64,000 nt of DNA, from positions 263,001 through 327,000 of the forward strand of contig CALBDO010000002.1 of NCBI GenBank assembly GCA_937927515.1, written 5' to 3'. Of this stretch, positions 47,247 through 57,223 are shown piece after piece. Position 1 is the first letter of the stretch. Each line of letters begins with the position of its first letter. This DNA comes from Candidatus Kapaibacterium sp. (GTDB lineage Bacteria; Bacteroidota; Ignavibacteria; Kapaibacteriales; UBA2268). The notes beneath the pieces are model-generated. The model was not told the DNA's origin. It ran no database searches and saw only the letters and a program-made list of their open reading frames with translations. The translations under genes and the position numbers were made by a program.

Positions 47247-48713
47247 TTATTTCCTGAAAGTTATGCCTATTGCACCAGAAATTCTTCGACCATTGCTCTC
47301 CTCGTTCCCACCAACTCTTTTTCCACCAACAAGCATAATTGAAGAACCACCACCGTCGAGGTTCATTGCATCGAAACAACCAATCCTTTTGGCAATGTAT
47401 GATAATTGAGAAAGATTCGCTCCAAGACTTTGATTTGGCTTGCTCGCTTCGGCAATGAATAGATAAAACTTCGTCTTCGACATATTCGTTCCAATTGCTG
47501 TCCTCGGCAATTGCGAAGCAATGAACCTAAAGCCGCGAGAGCCCTCTTGATATGCTTCGTGCTTCGCTATACCTTTGCGCACCAATCGAGGAGTTCCAGA
47601 GACTGCACTTTTAAATGCAATGTAACTGTGTCGGTCTGTTGAAAACAACAAGTGGCATACTTCCCCTTTCTTTAAATTTATTTGCGATACATCTACGCCA
47701 GCAAGGGTTACAACAAATCCATCAGCTGGGATTTCTACAACCCCGCTGTCGATTCCCACGAACTCAACTTTTACTTTTCTGTTGATTAATGTAGGTTCAA
47801 GATATTTAAAAATTAATTTAATTGTGGTAAATTCTTTGCTTTCTTGACGATGCGATTGGATAATTTGGTTTCGAATTTCATTCGTATCCACTGCTATTTC
47901 AGTACTGTCGGATAAGTCTATGTTTGAATACAGAGCCGATATTGTCTCTTGCACCTCTTTTTCTATGTCTTCGAAATGTACTTTAGGTATTGTATCGCCA
48001 AAATACTTATTATAGAGGACAGAAATATCACTTTCACTTCTTTTATTGACGTTATCTATTACAATTTTTTTACCATTTCCAAGTACTATTTCTCCCGTAA
48101 GTTGGAAATTATCAATGTATGGCCGATTGTCTAAATCGAAGAAAACAGTGCTCCATTCTTTATATTTTTTCATCGAGATTACCTCTCCATCGCAGACAAG
48201 TATACCAATAGGATAGTTCCTAAAAGCAGACCAAAAATTGGCATTTGCAACTGCAAGCAAATCGCCCCCGTATACCCTTGTCAGTTCAAATTGAAAATCG
48301 TCGTAAATGTTCTTCAAATAATCCAAGCCATCGATAATGTTCTTTGCTTTCAGTATTTTCACTTCGTAAGGTGTAGAGTCGATATCGACTTCAACAACGT
48401 GAACCAAAATTCGTCGTGGCTCTACTCCAAATTGCATCTTCTTGTAAAGTATTCCTTTATGTATTTCAAAGCTCTCGATTGTATTAACTGCATTGAGTGC
48501 TACTTTTTGGGAAAATATTCTAATTTTCTTCTTTTTACTTTTGACATCTTTCTTTTTGTTCTGCTTTTTTGGAGACGTAGTAGTGCTCTTGGTTTTCTTC
48601 TGTAAAGTGGGCTTTTTGTGTATTTTAGAGATAACAAACGAAGTATGATGATTTCCCCAAATAAGAAGAAAAGCCAATATCAAAAAGGAAGTTACAATTT
48701 TTCTCGTCAGCAA
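47247..48713 (-). CDS. Secreted phosphodiester glycosidase-like (NAGPA) protein
   Basis: 488 residues. The N-terminus has a hydrophobic signal/anchor (about 9-22) and a strongly basic low-complexity stretch (KKTKSTTTSPKKQNKKKDVKSKKKK, about 38-65). The rest matches the phosphodiester glycosidase family: LLAVANANFWSAFRNYPIGILVCDGEV and FFDLDNRPYIDNFQLTGEI in the centre, then FIAEASKPNQSLGANLSQLSYIAKRIGCFDAMNLDGGGSSIMLVGGKRVG with the conserved N-L-D-G-G-G-S motif near the C-terminus. Family enzymes cleave sugar phosphodiesters. The substrate here is unknown. Its promoter region is shared divergently with yqeY. Confidence 0.85.
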   Translation of the reverse strand: MLTRKIVTSFLILAFLLIWGNHHTSFVISKIHKKPTLQKKTKSTTTSPKKQNKKKDVKSKKKKIRIFSQKVALNAVNTIESFEIHKGILYKKMQFGVEPRRILVHVVEVDIDSTPYEVKILKAKNIIDGLDYLKNIYDDFQFELTRVYGGDLLAVANANFWSAFRNYPIGILVCDGEVISMKKYKEWSTVFFDLDNRPYIDNFQLTGEIVLGNGKKIVIDNVNKRSESDISVLYNKYFGDTIPKVHFEDIEKEVQETISALYSNIDLSDSTEIAVDTNEIRNQIIQSHRQESKEFTTIKLIFKYLEPTLINRKVKVEFVGIDSGVVEIPADGFVVTLAGVDVSQINLKKGEVCHLLFSTDRHSYIAFKSAVSGTPRLVRKGIAKHEAYQEGSRGFRFIASQLPRTAIGTNMSKTKFYLFIAEASKPNQSLGANLSQLSYIAKRIGCFDAMNLDGGGSSIMLVGGKRVGGNEESNGRRISGAIGITFRK

Positions 48714-48735
48714 TTTTAAAATCCTTTTAAAATTA

Positions 48736-48743
48736 CAAATTTA
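48736..48743 (-). promoter_or_regulatory. Bacteroidota-like -7 promoter element (TAAATTTG) for the phosphodiester glycosidase-like gene
   Basis: Minus-strand TAAATTTG fits TAnnTTTG and lies 22 bp upstream of the start at 48713, in the 97-bp divergent spacer with yqeY. Confidence 0.42.
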
Positions 48744-48779
48744 TCCAAATGAGTAGTATTAGAAAAAACTATTAATCTG

Positions 48780-48787
48780 TAATTTTG
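48780..48787 (+). promoter_or_regulatory. Bacteroidota-like -7 promoter element (TAATTTTG) for yqeY and mutS2
   Basis: TAATTTTG is an exact TAnnTTTG match, 23 bp upstream of the yqeY start. No clear -33 element was seen. Confidence 0.45.
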
Positions 48788-48810
48788 CAACTTGAACAAA
48801 TATAAAAACA

Positions 48811-49260
48811 ATGAACATAGGACAGATAATTCCAAATAGGCTTGAACAAGCCATAAAAGTAAAAGACCAAACACGTATGGACACACACCACTCCATTATG
48901 GAAGTCATATTGGATTTTCAAAAATCTGATACTGGAAGAGAACTGAACGAAGAAGAAGAAATAAAAATACTAAATTCATTGGCGAAGAAGAAAGAAAAGG
49001 CAATCAAACTATATGAAAAAGGTGGAATAAACGACCTCGCAGGAAAGATGCGCCAAGAACTCCTACGAATTCAGCATCTATTGCAATTGCAAACCAGCGA
49101 GGTGGAAATCCGTTCGTTCCTCGAAAAGATTATGAACGAGGTAAACGCTCCATCGCTACGAGATTTAGGCAAGGTGATGGGGCAAGAATTAAAAGGTAAG
49201 GCAGACGGTAGCCTTGTCCAATCCATAGCCGAAGAACTTTTAACACAACCCCGAGTGTAA
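48811..49260 (+). CDS. GatB/YqeY domain protein
   Basis: 149 residues, the full YqeY length. It has RLEQAIKVKDQTRMDTHHSIMEVI near the N-terminus and the C-terminal helical bundle typical of the GatB/YqeY family (NEVNAPSLRDLGKVMGQELKGKADGSLVQSIAEELL). It resembles the tail of GatB. A role in tRNA amidation or tRNA handling is proposed for the family but not demonstrated. It ends 2 bp before mutS2, so the two share a transcript. Confidence 0.9.
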   Translation: MNIGQIIPNRLEQAIKVKDQTRMDTHHSIMEVILDFQKSDTGRELNEEEEIKILNSLAKKKEKAIKLYEKGGINDLAGKMRQELLRIQHLLQLQTSEVEIRSFLEKIMNEVNAPSLRDLGKVMGQELKGKADGSLVQSIAEELLTQPRV

Positions 49261-49262
49261 TT

Positions 49263-51623
49263 ATGGAAGAGTTCGACCAGCTTTTTCTCGATTCACTTAA
49301 ACAACTTGAATTTTTTAGCGTATTGGAAAAAGTCTCGAATTTTGCTATAACTGAATACGGGAAGAACCGCATTCTAAACTCACTGCCCAATCCCAACCTG
49401 GATGAAATCAAATTAGAACTCGACTTGGTAGAGGAAACAATCGCACTCTTGAATCGATACGAAAATACACCGATGGAAAACTTCGGCGATGTCCGAAACA
49501 AAATTTACAAGTCGCGAATAGAAAATGCTGTTCTCTCAAGTGGTGAAATTTTGGAAATATTGAACCTTTTGGAAATTTCGCGACGATTGCGCTCGTTTAT
49601 CCTCTCGAAAAGCGAAGATTTCCCTAAACTAACGGAATTGGTAACTCCATTGCACGAAAATCGCTTGCTCGAAAAGCACATACGCGAAGCAATCGACGAA
49701 ACCGGAAACATTAGAGACAATGCAACTAAAGAACTTCTACGCATACGAAACGAAATCATCGAAAAATCTGCAAAACTCCGCCGTCGGTTGGATAAAATTC
49801 TGAAAAATATTTCCGAAGAAGATTTAACTCAGGACGAATTTGTAACAATTCGCGAAGGTAGATTTGTCCTACCAATAAAAATTGAATACAAGAACAGAAT
49901 ATCTGGAATTATTCACGGAGTGTCGCAAAGTGGTCAGACATGCTTTATCGAGCCAGCCGAAGTCATTGAAATGAACAACGAACTCTCGCTTCTGGAAAGC
50001 GAGGAGCGAAGAGAAATTCACCGAATTCTAAGAAATTTAACTGTCGAAATCAGCGATATATCGAAACATTTACTTACTTCCCTCGAGATATTGATACATT
50101 TCGATGCCCTTCTTGCAAAAGCAAGATACTCGATGCAATTCCTTTGTCTGAAACCAATTTTCTGGGACTCGAAAGAGATTTTCCTTCAAGATATTCGCCA
50201 CCCATTACTCGTTCATTCACGCGGATACAAAAATGTTGTTCCTCTAACAATTGGTTTTTATCGAAACAAACGTGGTCATATCATTTCTGGTCCAAACGCT
50301 GGTGGCAAGACTGTTGCTCTTAAAAGTATAGGTTTGAACATTGCACTTGCTTGCTCTGGTTTTTTCACTCACGGCTACTGCAAAACGTCCTACTTTACGA
50401 TTTACACATCAATTGGCGATTTACAATCTGTCGAGCAGGATTTAAGCACTTTTAGCGCTCAGATTCTTCGAATCAAAAACATTCTCGAAAACGCCGACTC
50501 CGACACTCTTGTCCTTATCGACGAAATAGTTGCTGGCACAGACCCACACGAAGGCTCCCTTCTCGCTGCCTCTATTATCGATAGCTTCATTACGATGAAC
50601 TTGTTCTTTGCAATTACAACTCACCAATCCTATCTAAAAGTTTTCTCTCTAACACGAACCGAAATTGAAAACGACTCCCTCGAGTTCGACGAAAAAAGCC
50701 TAAAGCCAACCTATAGATTCCTTCAAGGCGTCCCAGGCAATAGCTACGCTTTCGAACTGGCAACAAATCTCGGATTGCCAAAACATATTATTGAAAGAGC
50801 CCGCTCCTACATTTCTACTTCCGAAAATGAAATCGAACAACAATTGAAAGTTGTCTATCAGCTTAAGCTTCAAGCCGAAAGATTGAAAACTGAACTCGAA
50901 GCAGAAAGAACAAAATATCATAAATTGAAAGAAGAATACGAAACGCTTCTACGTGATTTAAAATCCAAAAGAAAGCAATTGCTCGATAATGCTAAAATCG
51001 AGGCATACGAAATCATCCGCAAGGCTAATGCTTTGGTAGAAAACACAATCAAAGAAGTTCGCGAGCAACAAAAAAGCATTTCTGAAATCAAAAAAGACTT
51101 CCTCGCAAAGAAAAAAGAAATTGAAGAAGAAGCAAAAAATGTCTTCAACACACTTGAGCAAAACGGAAGTAAGGATACAGAACATCTATCCGAGGGCGAC
51201 TATGTTTACCTCGACGACCCAACAAACACCGGGCAAGTTATACGTATCTACGAGGAATCGGGCGAGGCACTAATTGATTTCAATGGGCTCAAACTTAAAA
51301 CCAAGATTAACAAATTACGAAAAGCACAAAATACTTTATCTATTCGAAAAGAATCGTCGAGCGACTATATAAAGTTCTCCACATCAACAAGGCTGGACCT
51401 TCGTGGTTTCCGAGTCGACGAAGCTATCCGAGAGGTAGACAAGTTCATTTCCGAGGCTATACTTGGCAATGTGCAACAAATTACGATTGTACACGGAAAA
51501 GGAACTGGTGCACTAAGACAAAGCCTACACGAGTACTTTAAAAATCATCCACAAGTGGAAAATTTCCGCGAAGGAACACTCGAAGAAGGTGGTGCTGGTG
51601 TGACCATCGTCCGGTTACGATAA
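49263..51623 (+). CDS. mutS2: Endonuclease MutS2 with C-terminal Smr domain
   Basis: 786 residues, full length. The core domain and clamp lead to the ATPase: Walker A GPNAGGKT at 343-350, the Walker B region LVLIDEIVAGTDPHEGS and TTHQSYLK. A long coiled-coil arm (about 515-635) follows, then the Smr nuclease domain with LDLRG at 711-715 and the catalytic HGKGTG starting at H744. MutS2 acts on recombination intermediates or stalled ribosome complexes depending on species, not in mismatch repair. Its 3' end overlaps the convergent RNase R gene by 9 bp. Confidence 0.96.
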   Translation: MEEFDQLFLDSLKQLEFFSVLEKVSNFAITEYGKNRILNSLPNPNLDEIKLELDLVEETIALLNRYENTPMENFGDVRNKIYKSRIENAVLSSGEILEILNLLEISRRLRSFILSKSEDFPKLTELVTPLHENRLLEKHIREAIDETGNIRDNATKELLRIRNEIIEKSAKLRRRLDKILKNISEEDLTQDEFVTIREGRFVLPIKIEYKNRISGIIHGVSQSGQTCFIEPAEVIEMNNELSLLESEERREIHRILRNLTVEISDISKHLLTSLEILIHFDALLAKARYSMQFLCLKPIFWDSKEIFLQDIRHPLLVHSRGYKNVVPLTIGFYRNKRGHIISGPNAGGKTVALKSIGLNIALACSGFFTHGYCKTSYFTIYTSIGDLQSVEQDLSTFSAQILRIKNILENADSDTLVLIDEIVAGTDPHEGSLLAASIIDSFITMNLFFAITTHQSYLKVFSLTRTEIENDSLEFDEKSLKPTYRFLQGVPGNSYAFELATNLGLPKHIIERARSYISTSENEIEQQLKVVYQLKLQAERLKTELEAERTKYHKLKEEYETLLRDLKSKRKQLLDNAKIEAYEIIRKANALVENTIKEVREQQKSISEIKKDFLAKKKEIEEEAKNVFNTLEQNGSKDTEHLSEGDYVYLDDPTNTGQVIRIYEESGEALIDFNGLKLKTKINKLRKAQNTLSIRKESSSDYIKFSTSTRLDLRGFRVDEAIREVDKFISEAILGNVQQITIVHGKGTGALRQSLHEYFKNHPQVENFREGTLEEGGAGVTIVRLR

Positions 51624-53756
51624 GTACTCCACCAATTTAAGCCAAACCTTCCGTTTCTCTACATCTACTTCAACAATTCGTGTAGCAACTCTATCGCCAA
51701 ACTTATACACTTTTCCTTTCCGTTTCCCGACAAGTCTTATGTTCTTTTCGTCGTAGATATAGTAGTCATCAAGCAAATCACGAATGGGTATCAATCCCTC
51801 GGTGTAAATGGAGTCTAAAACAACAAACAGACCAAAATTTGTGACGCCCGAAATAGTCCCAGTAAAGTCTTTGCCAATGTTCTCATTGGCAAGTATCGTT
51901 AGCATAAGCTTCACACTTTCCCTTTCAGCCTCCATTGCAACTATCTCTCGCTCGGAACTTTGGTCGCTTGCTATATCGACAATTTTGCTAAGCCGAGTAA
52001 GCTCGTCCTCGTTTGGTATTCCATTTGCATAGAGCTTCAATAGTCTATGCACGACCAAATCTGGATATCGGCGAATGGGGGAGGTAAAGTGTGTGTAGAA
52101 GCGGAAACCAAGACCATAGTGACCTATATTCTCGGAGGAGTATATTGCTTTCTGCATCGCTCGGATTAATAATTGGTGTACAATTGGTTTCTCGGGTCGG
52201 CCCTCGAATTGCTTTAAAAATTTGTTTATCGCCTTGGCACTCGTTAAGTTCTTTGCATTTATAGACAGCATTTTGAAAAAGTTCACTACGCCTTTGATTT
52301 TCTCCAAATTTGGCTCCTCGTGTATTCGATATATAAAGGGTAACTCGACTTTCAGCTTATGTTTCCTTTTTAGATACTCAATATGCTCGGCAACAGTTCG
52401 ATTTGCAGCAAGCATAAATTCCTCTATTAACTGCGTTGCTACGGTACTTTCTTTTAGATATGCACTGATTGGGTTCTTTTGTTCATCCAAAACAAATCGT
52501 ACCTCTACAGTTTCGAACTCTATACCCCCTTGGGTGAATCTTTTTTTTCTCAACTGCTGAGCAAATTCATTCATCTCGAGCAACTTCTCCTCAATTTCAT
52601 TTTGGGGCTTTCTCCCAGATTTCAAAAACTCGTACACCCAGTCGTAGTTCAAACGCTTCTTACTCTTTATAACAGACTCGACAATTTCATAACCTATGCG
52701 ATTCAAATGAGTATCGAATTCCATAAACACGCTGTATGCCAAACGCACCCGATTTGGTTTGAGCGAACACAATTCGTTCGACAACTTCTCGGGCAGCATT
52801 GGAATTACTTGGTCTACTAAGTAGACGCTGGTGCCTCGGCGAAATGCTTCCTTGTCTAGTTCTGTTCTTGGCTGGACATAATAACTGACATCGGCAATAT
52901 GTACACCAAGGAGGTAATTTCCATTTGGCAGACGTTCCAGCGACACTGCATCATCAAAATCCTTTGCATCAATTGGGTCAATTGTAAAAATCAACTTATC
53001 TCGAAGGTCCCTTCTTCTTTTGATTTCGCTTTTTGGAATATTCTCCGGTATCGATGCAGCTTCCTTTTGCACTTTATCTGGGAACTCTATTGGTAGGTTA
53101 AATTCGTATATAATTCTTTCGGCTTCGGTTGCAATATCCCCGGCTCGACCTAATATTTGCACTACCTCTGCAATAGGGCTTTTGCTTGGATTCTCCCACT
53201 CTATGAGTTGCGCCACGACGCGAGAGCCATTCTTAGCCTTTTTCAACTTACGCGGTGGCACGACAAAATCGACATAATACTTTTCGTCCGATGGAACGAC
53301 AAAATACAAGCCCGCATCTTCTTCAATTGTTCCAATGAACTTATGCTCTGCTCGATTGACAATTTCAATCACCTCTCCATACTGATTACCCTTATCCTTG
53401 GTCCCGAGCAATTTCACAAGAACCTTATCCCCATTGAATGCTGTGAACAAATTCTTTCGTTTAATAGTGATAGGTTTTTCAAATTCATCAGAATAAACAA
53501 GCCCCTTTCCATGTTCAATTTTAAGTATTCCAGTGATGAGAGCATCGTGAAGATATTCTTGCAAGTGGTAGCGTCGCCTTGTAGACTTTACTATGATATT
53601 CGAGGTGATGAGATTTTCGATGGCTTTTAAAAGATATGAATACTCCTTTGTTTTAGGCAAAATCCGAAGGCGTCTCGATATTTCTTGCAAACGCATAGGT
53701 TTGCCACTATCTCGAAGTATCGAGATAATCCTTTGTTCTAATTTGTAAATTTGCAT
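51615..53756 (-). CDS. rnr: Ribonuclease R
   Basis: 713 residues. N-terminal helical and cold-shock-like (OB) domains (about 1-200) precede the RNB catalytic domain. The Mg-binding cluster DPIDAKDFDDAV gives D260, D263, D266, D268 and D269, with conserved VHIADVSYYV nearby and HYGLGFRFYTHFTSPIRRYPDL later. The C-terminal S1 domain (FTGTISGVTNFGLFVVL) ends shortly after, without the long basic tail of E. coli RNase R. It degrades structured RNA 3'-5'. It is convergent and overlapping with mutS2, and 9 bp downstream of the GAF protein gene on the same strand. Confidence 0.95.
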   Translation of the reverse strand: MQIYKLEQRIISILRDSGKPMRLQEISRRLRILPKTKEYSYLLKAIENLITSNIIVKSTRRRYHLQEYLHDALITGILKIEHGKGLVYSDEFEKPITIKRKNLFTAFNGDKVLVKLLGTKDKGNQYGEVIEIVNRAEHKFIGTIEEDAGLYFVVPSDEKYYVDFVVPPRKLKKAKNGSRVVAQLIEWENPSKSPIAEVVQILGRAGDIATEAERIIYEFNLPIEFPDKVQKEAASIPENIPKSEIKRRRDLRDKLIFTIDPIDAKDFDDAVSLERLPNGNYLLGVHIADVSYYVQPRTELDKEAFRRGTSVYLVDQVIPMLPEKLSNELCSLKPNRVRLAYSVFMEFDTHLNRIGYEIVESVIKSKKRLNYDWVYEFLKSGRKPQNEIEEKLLEMNEFAQQLRKKRFTQGGIEFETVEVRFVLDEQKNPISAYLKESTVATQLIEEFMLAANRTVAEHIEYLKRKHKLKVELPFIYRIHEEPNLEKIKGVVNFFKMLSINAKNLTSAKAINKFLKQFEGRPEKPIVHQLLIRAMQKAIYSSENIGHYGLGFRFYTHFTSPIRRYPDLVVHRLLKLYANGIPNEDELTRLSKIVDIASDQSSEREIVAMEAERESVKLMLTILANENIGKDFTGTISGVTNFGLFVVLDSIYTEGLIPIRDLLDDYYIYDEKNIRLVGKRKGKVYKFGDRVATRIVEVDVEKRKVWLKLVEYLS

Positions 53757-53765
53757 AGGATGTTA

Positions 53766-56027
53766 TCAATAAAGTGTTATAGTGTTCTTTCTGGTACAAG
53801 AAATTTCCAAAGCTTTATTAACATTTTCAATTAATTTATCGACGTCTGCATCTCGATAAAATTGACAAATACCAACAGAGATTGTGAAGAAGACATTTTC
53901 GTCGTTAATTTTAATCATTGTCTGAGCAATTGTTTTCCTAACCCCTTCGAGCAGGAGCTTGGCTTCCTTACCCGTTTTACCAACAAGAATAACACCCAAA
54001 GAATTGTTTTCCAATTCGTAAATAGTATCGAAATCTTTAAGAAATTTCTTTAAATTGCTTACAACTAAATTTTTACTTGCTCTTTCAAACTCACCAAGCA
54101 AGCTGCTATCGATTAAGTAGTTGTCTATTGCGATTTTGCATACAGAGAATGGAACCCCGAACTCACTTGCTCGCTTCCACTCCTCTTCGATTTTTTGGTA
54201 AAATCTGTCTTCTGCCTTGCCTTCGCCACGGTTTGTGGATGTGCGGGAAAGAAAATTTAGATTCTCGTTTTCGTAAAACAAACCCAAAGTAAAAGCAATA
54301 ACATCTAAACTTTTGATTGTTTGGCTTATGGCAGGATTTGGCTCGTCTGTCCAGCCAAAAAGAGCTCCATAGACCCCAACAATTGTTTTAATTGGTACTG
54401 CGACAAAATTTCCTTGTTTTAATTTCGATTCATGATAATGCACCTTTACTTTCTTCTCATCGAACTCAACATTCAACATTCGTTTCTCTATAAGGGCTCT
54501 ACCCAGAAGGGTATTGTTTAAATCTACACGCTTATTTTTTAAAGTAACGTCGATGTTATTTTTGGACTTAACAAGAAATATACGGTAGAATTTCGAATCG
54601 AAATCAAAAAGGCATAAGCCAAAAGTTTCGAAATCGAAAATGTTTAAGATTGTTTGAAAGATATGCTTCATAGAGTCCAAGAACTTTGTTGCTCCAGCAA
54701 AATAGCCCTTTCTCATCTCATCGACTAATGATAGAATTTGCGACTCAAGTAGTAGCTCATACTTTTCTGTGTAGCTTTCCATAAAGAATGAAAATACCCT
54801 CGCATAATGCAGAAAGAAGTTCATTGTGTATTTATCGAATGCATCTGGTGTACTCGAGTCTGCACAGAGTACACCGATAATACTTCCTCTCAGCATCAGT
54901 GGCACGCCGATGAAAGTCCTCGCCCCAGCTGGTTGTTCATAGTAGGGTAGCAAATCCAACTCTGCAGTAGAGGTTGTGAAATCTATTATCTCTGGCTTGC
55001 CACGATGCACAATTTGACTCACCAAGTCGCCATCCAAAGGTAGTTTCCTTTGCTTTTTTAGTGCCTCTGGTTTATGCGAGACAATTGCCTGCAAAACAAG
55101 TTCATTCTTTGTCCGATTTACCAAGTAAAATGCAGATGTTATTGTTTTTGTAACTGTACCAATGACATTTAGCAACTTCTCGAACAATAGCTTCATTTCC
55201 TTGATTGGCTCGCCTTTGATAACATTTTCTTCTATTAATAAATCGCTAAGTGGTATGTCTACTTGTCTATTACTGTATTTCGGAATTTCTGCTTCTCGGC
55301 ATTCCTTTGGCACTTCTTGATAAATTATTTTGACTTCGAGTTCAGGCTTTTCTGATTTAAACTCGTAAGCCTTGTCCTCGACAAATGCTTTCTCTTGAGT
55401 AATTTCCTCGATAGCCCTCTGCGGAGGTGTATCTTCTGTTTGAATCTCTTGTTTATGTGTCTCCTCTGATTTGGGGGACGTCTCTGTGGATGCTTTTTTC
55501 GATTTTCTCAGGATTTTGAAACTACCCTCGGAATAGTCTAAATGCTCCGGGGATTCTATTGTTAAAGTTTTTTCATTTTTATTCTTTTTATCTGGTGTAA
55601 TGAGCAATTTTTCAGCATCTTTCGAAACAAAATTTATAAATGTTTGCACCAGACTATTCTTTTTCTTTGCGGCCTTGTTCTTGGGCTTATCCGAATCTAT
55701 TTCCATTGATATTTCAGTTTCGACATTTTCAAAGGATTTGATTTTTCCTTTGTCAGTTTTTATTTCGTCTACTTTCAAATTCTTGGGCAATGGGGTCGAT
55801 GGCCTTCGCTCCTCAACAATGTCTACTTTTCCAGTTACATAACCCCGTTGATATATAGAAATTATCAAGCCCAAGGTAGACAAAATCACTACTCCAATGC
55901 CGAGTAGTTTCATTGGAAAACTTGCATCGAAAAACAACAATAACATTCCTACCAAAATACACGCACCAAGGATTAAACCCTCGACCCCGAGCTGTTTAAA
56001 AATCTTATATGCTCTTGATAGTGCCAT
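53766..56027 (-). CDS. Membrane GAF-GAF protein with degenerate GGDEF domain
   Basis: 753 residues. Two membrane helices (about 15-33 and 38-58) are followed by a charged low-complexity linker (about 60-265). Two GAF domains come next: about 285-420 (TFIGVPLMLRGSIIGVLCADSST) and about 430-590 (NFVAVPIKTIVGVYGALFGWT). The C-terminal ~150 residues align with a GGDEF domain by fold (FTISVGICQFYRDADVDKLIENVNKAL) but where GG(D/E)EF should stand is ENNSL, so it probably makes no c-di-GMP. It may act as a sensor-regulator or scaffold. RNase R follows 9 bp downstream, probably in the same transcript. Confidence 0.75.
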   Translation of the reverse strand: MALSRAYKIFKQLGVEGLILGACILVGMLLLFFDASFPMKLLGIGVVILSTLGLIISIYQRGYVTGKVDIVEERRPSTPLPKNLKVDEIKTDKGKIKSFENVETEISMEIDSDKPKNKAAKKKNSLVQTFINFVSKDAEKLLITPDKKNKNEKTLTIESPEHLDYSEGSFKILRKSKKASTETSPKSEETHKQEIQTEDTPPQRAIEEITQEKAFVEDKAYEFKSEKPELEVKIIYQEVPKECREAEIPKYSNRQVDIPLSDLLIEENVIKGEPIKEMKLLFEKLLNVIGTVTKTITSAFYLVNRTKNELVLQAIVSHKPEALKKQRKLPLDGDLVSQIVHRGKPEIIDFTTSTAELDLLPYYEQPAGARTFIGVPLMLRGSIIGVLCADSSTPDAFDKYTMNFFLHYARVFSFFMESYTEKYELLLESQILSLVDEMRKGYFAGATKFLDSMKHIFQTILNIFDFETFGLCLFDFDSKFYRIFLVKSKNNIDVTLKNKRVDLNNTLLGRALIEKRMLNVEFDEKKVKVHYHESKLKQGNFVAVPIKTIVGVYGALFGWTDEPNPAISQTIKSLDVIAFTLGLFYENENLNFLSRTSTNRGEGKAEDRFYQKIEEEWKRASEFGVPFSVCKIAIDNYLIDSSLLGEFERASKNLVVSNLKKFLKDFDTIYELENNSLGVILVGKTGKEAKLLLEGVRKTIAQTMIKINDENVFFTISVGICQFYRDADVDKLIENVNKALEISCTRKNTITLY

Positions 56028-56258
56028 TTTTTAAAAGAAAAATGAAATTCCTCGTTATGCAAAATGCATTATAACATTTTTATCTTAGAAAAAAAAATTT
56101 TTTTTCAAATACAACTGCTACTATCTTACAATAGTTTAAACAATTATGAGATGAGCATTCTACGATTTCCTAAAAATTACTTCTTCGAAGAAATTCAACT
56201 CTGGGACTATTTTATGTTGCCATGGATTTACTTCTGTGTTGAACAACTTTGAATTTGA

Positions 56259-56984
56259 TTAATACTTGCTCAAAGGTACTCCGATTGGTATTATATACAA
56301 TGGCTCTTCATCACTACCCATTCCCACGAGTTTTTTCACACCTTCGTCGCTGAAAGCCCCAACTGTTGTGGCTCCCAAACCCAATGCAACTGATTGTAAA
56401 CAAACATTCTGAGCAGAGTGCCCAACTTCTATAAAAACGTAATTCACACCTCGCTTACCATATTTCCAAGTGGTTCGCTCAAATACAGCTGAGTAAACAA
56501 ATATTACGGGGCACCGACTCATCCATTCCTGCCAAAGCGCTTCGTGCATCAATTTTGTTCTGAAATTTCCGATACGATGTATTAGCAGTTCGTGTGTGGT
56601 GGGTTTGTACTTATAAATGCCTTGCTCCAAGCCAAATACATTAGCCACGACAACATAAATTTCCAGTGGATACAACGCCCCAGCTGATGGCGCACTACGA
56701 AACATATTGATTTTATCAGTCACTCCCTGTCCAGCCCAAAGCAATTGGGAAAGAGCCTCGATTGTGATTGCAGTATCTTTAAAATCACGAATAGAGCGCC
56801 GCCGAGCAATTGCCTCTTCTAATGATACTTCGCCCTTTTTCTTTGGCTCGGGCAATTTAATAAGCTCCATCGTCATACTGCCACCTTTTTTTTGGTCATT
56901 AAACAAAAGTAAAATGCCTCCGCCGAATAGCAATAAGATTAAAATTAAAGTGAAAGCATGTTTTGCTCTCATTTCACAACTCAA
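56259..56984 (-). CDS. SagB/ThcOx-type FMN-dependent nitroreductase-like protein
   Basis: 241 residues. A hydrophobic N-terminus (about 11-27) may anchor or export the protein. The nitroreductase fold follows: EEAIARRRSIRDF (FMN phosphate binding R-R-R-S-x-R), LSQLLWAGQG, RSAPSAGALYPLEIY, VGHSAQNVCLQSVALGLGATTVGAF and the closing IIPIGVP. This is the pattern of SagB-type dehydrogenases, which oxidise azoline rings in TOMM peptides. No SagC/SagD cyclase or precursor peptide is adjacent, so peptide modification is not supported. Stand-alone members of the family are common. Confidence 0.85.
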   Translation of the reverse strand: MSCEMRAKHAFTLILILLLFGGGILLLFNDQKKGGSMTMELIKLPEPKKKGEVSLEEAIARRRSIRDFKDTAITIEALSQLLWAGQGVTDKINMFRSAPSAGALYPLEIYVVVANVFGLEQGIYKYKPTTHELLIHRIGNFRTKLMHEALWQEWMSRCPVIFVYSAVFERTTWKYGKRGVNYVFIEVGHSAQNVCLQSVALGLGATTVGAFSDEGVKKLVGMGSDEEPLYIIPIGVPLSKY

Positions 56985-57223
56985 TGTAAAATCAGCACAT
57001 TTGCAATTTAATATTTTTCATAAGCTTGGCAAAAAAATACCTTTTTTGTAATATCTTCTAAATATTTTCCTCGATTCAAAACTTACGCAAAGGAGATATA
57101 AACAAAATAAATTAGAAAGCATGTCAAACAATTTTGGGAAATTTCTACATATGATTTTTAGGAATTGTACATCGAAGATTTATTGAAAAAAAATGATTTG
57201 GTGACTTCAACAAAGAATAAAAA

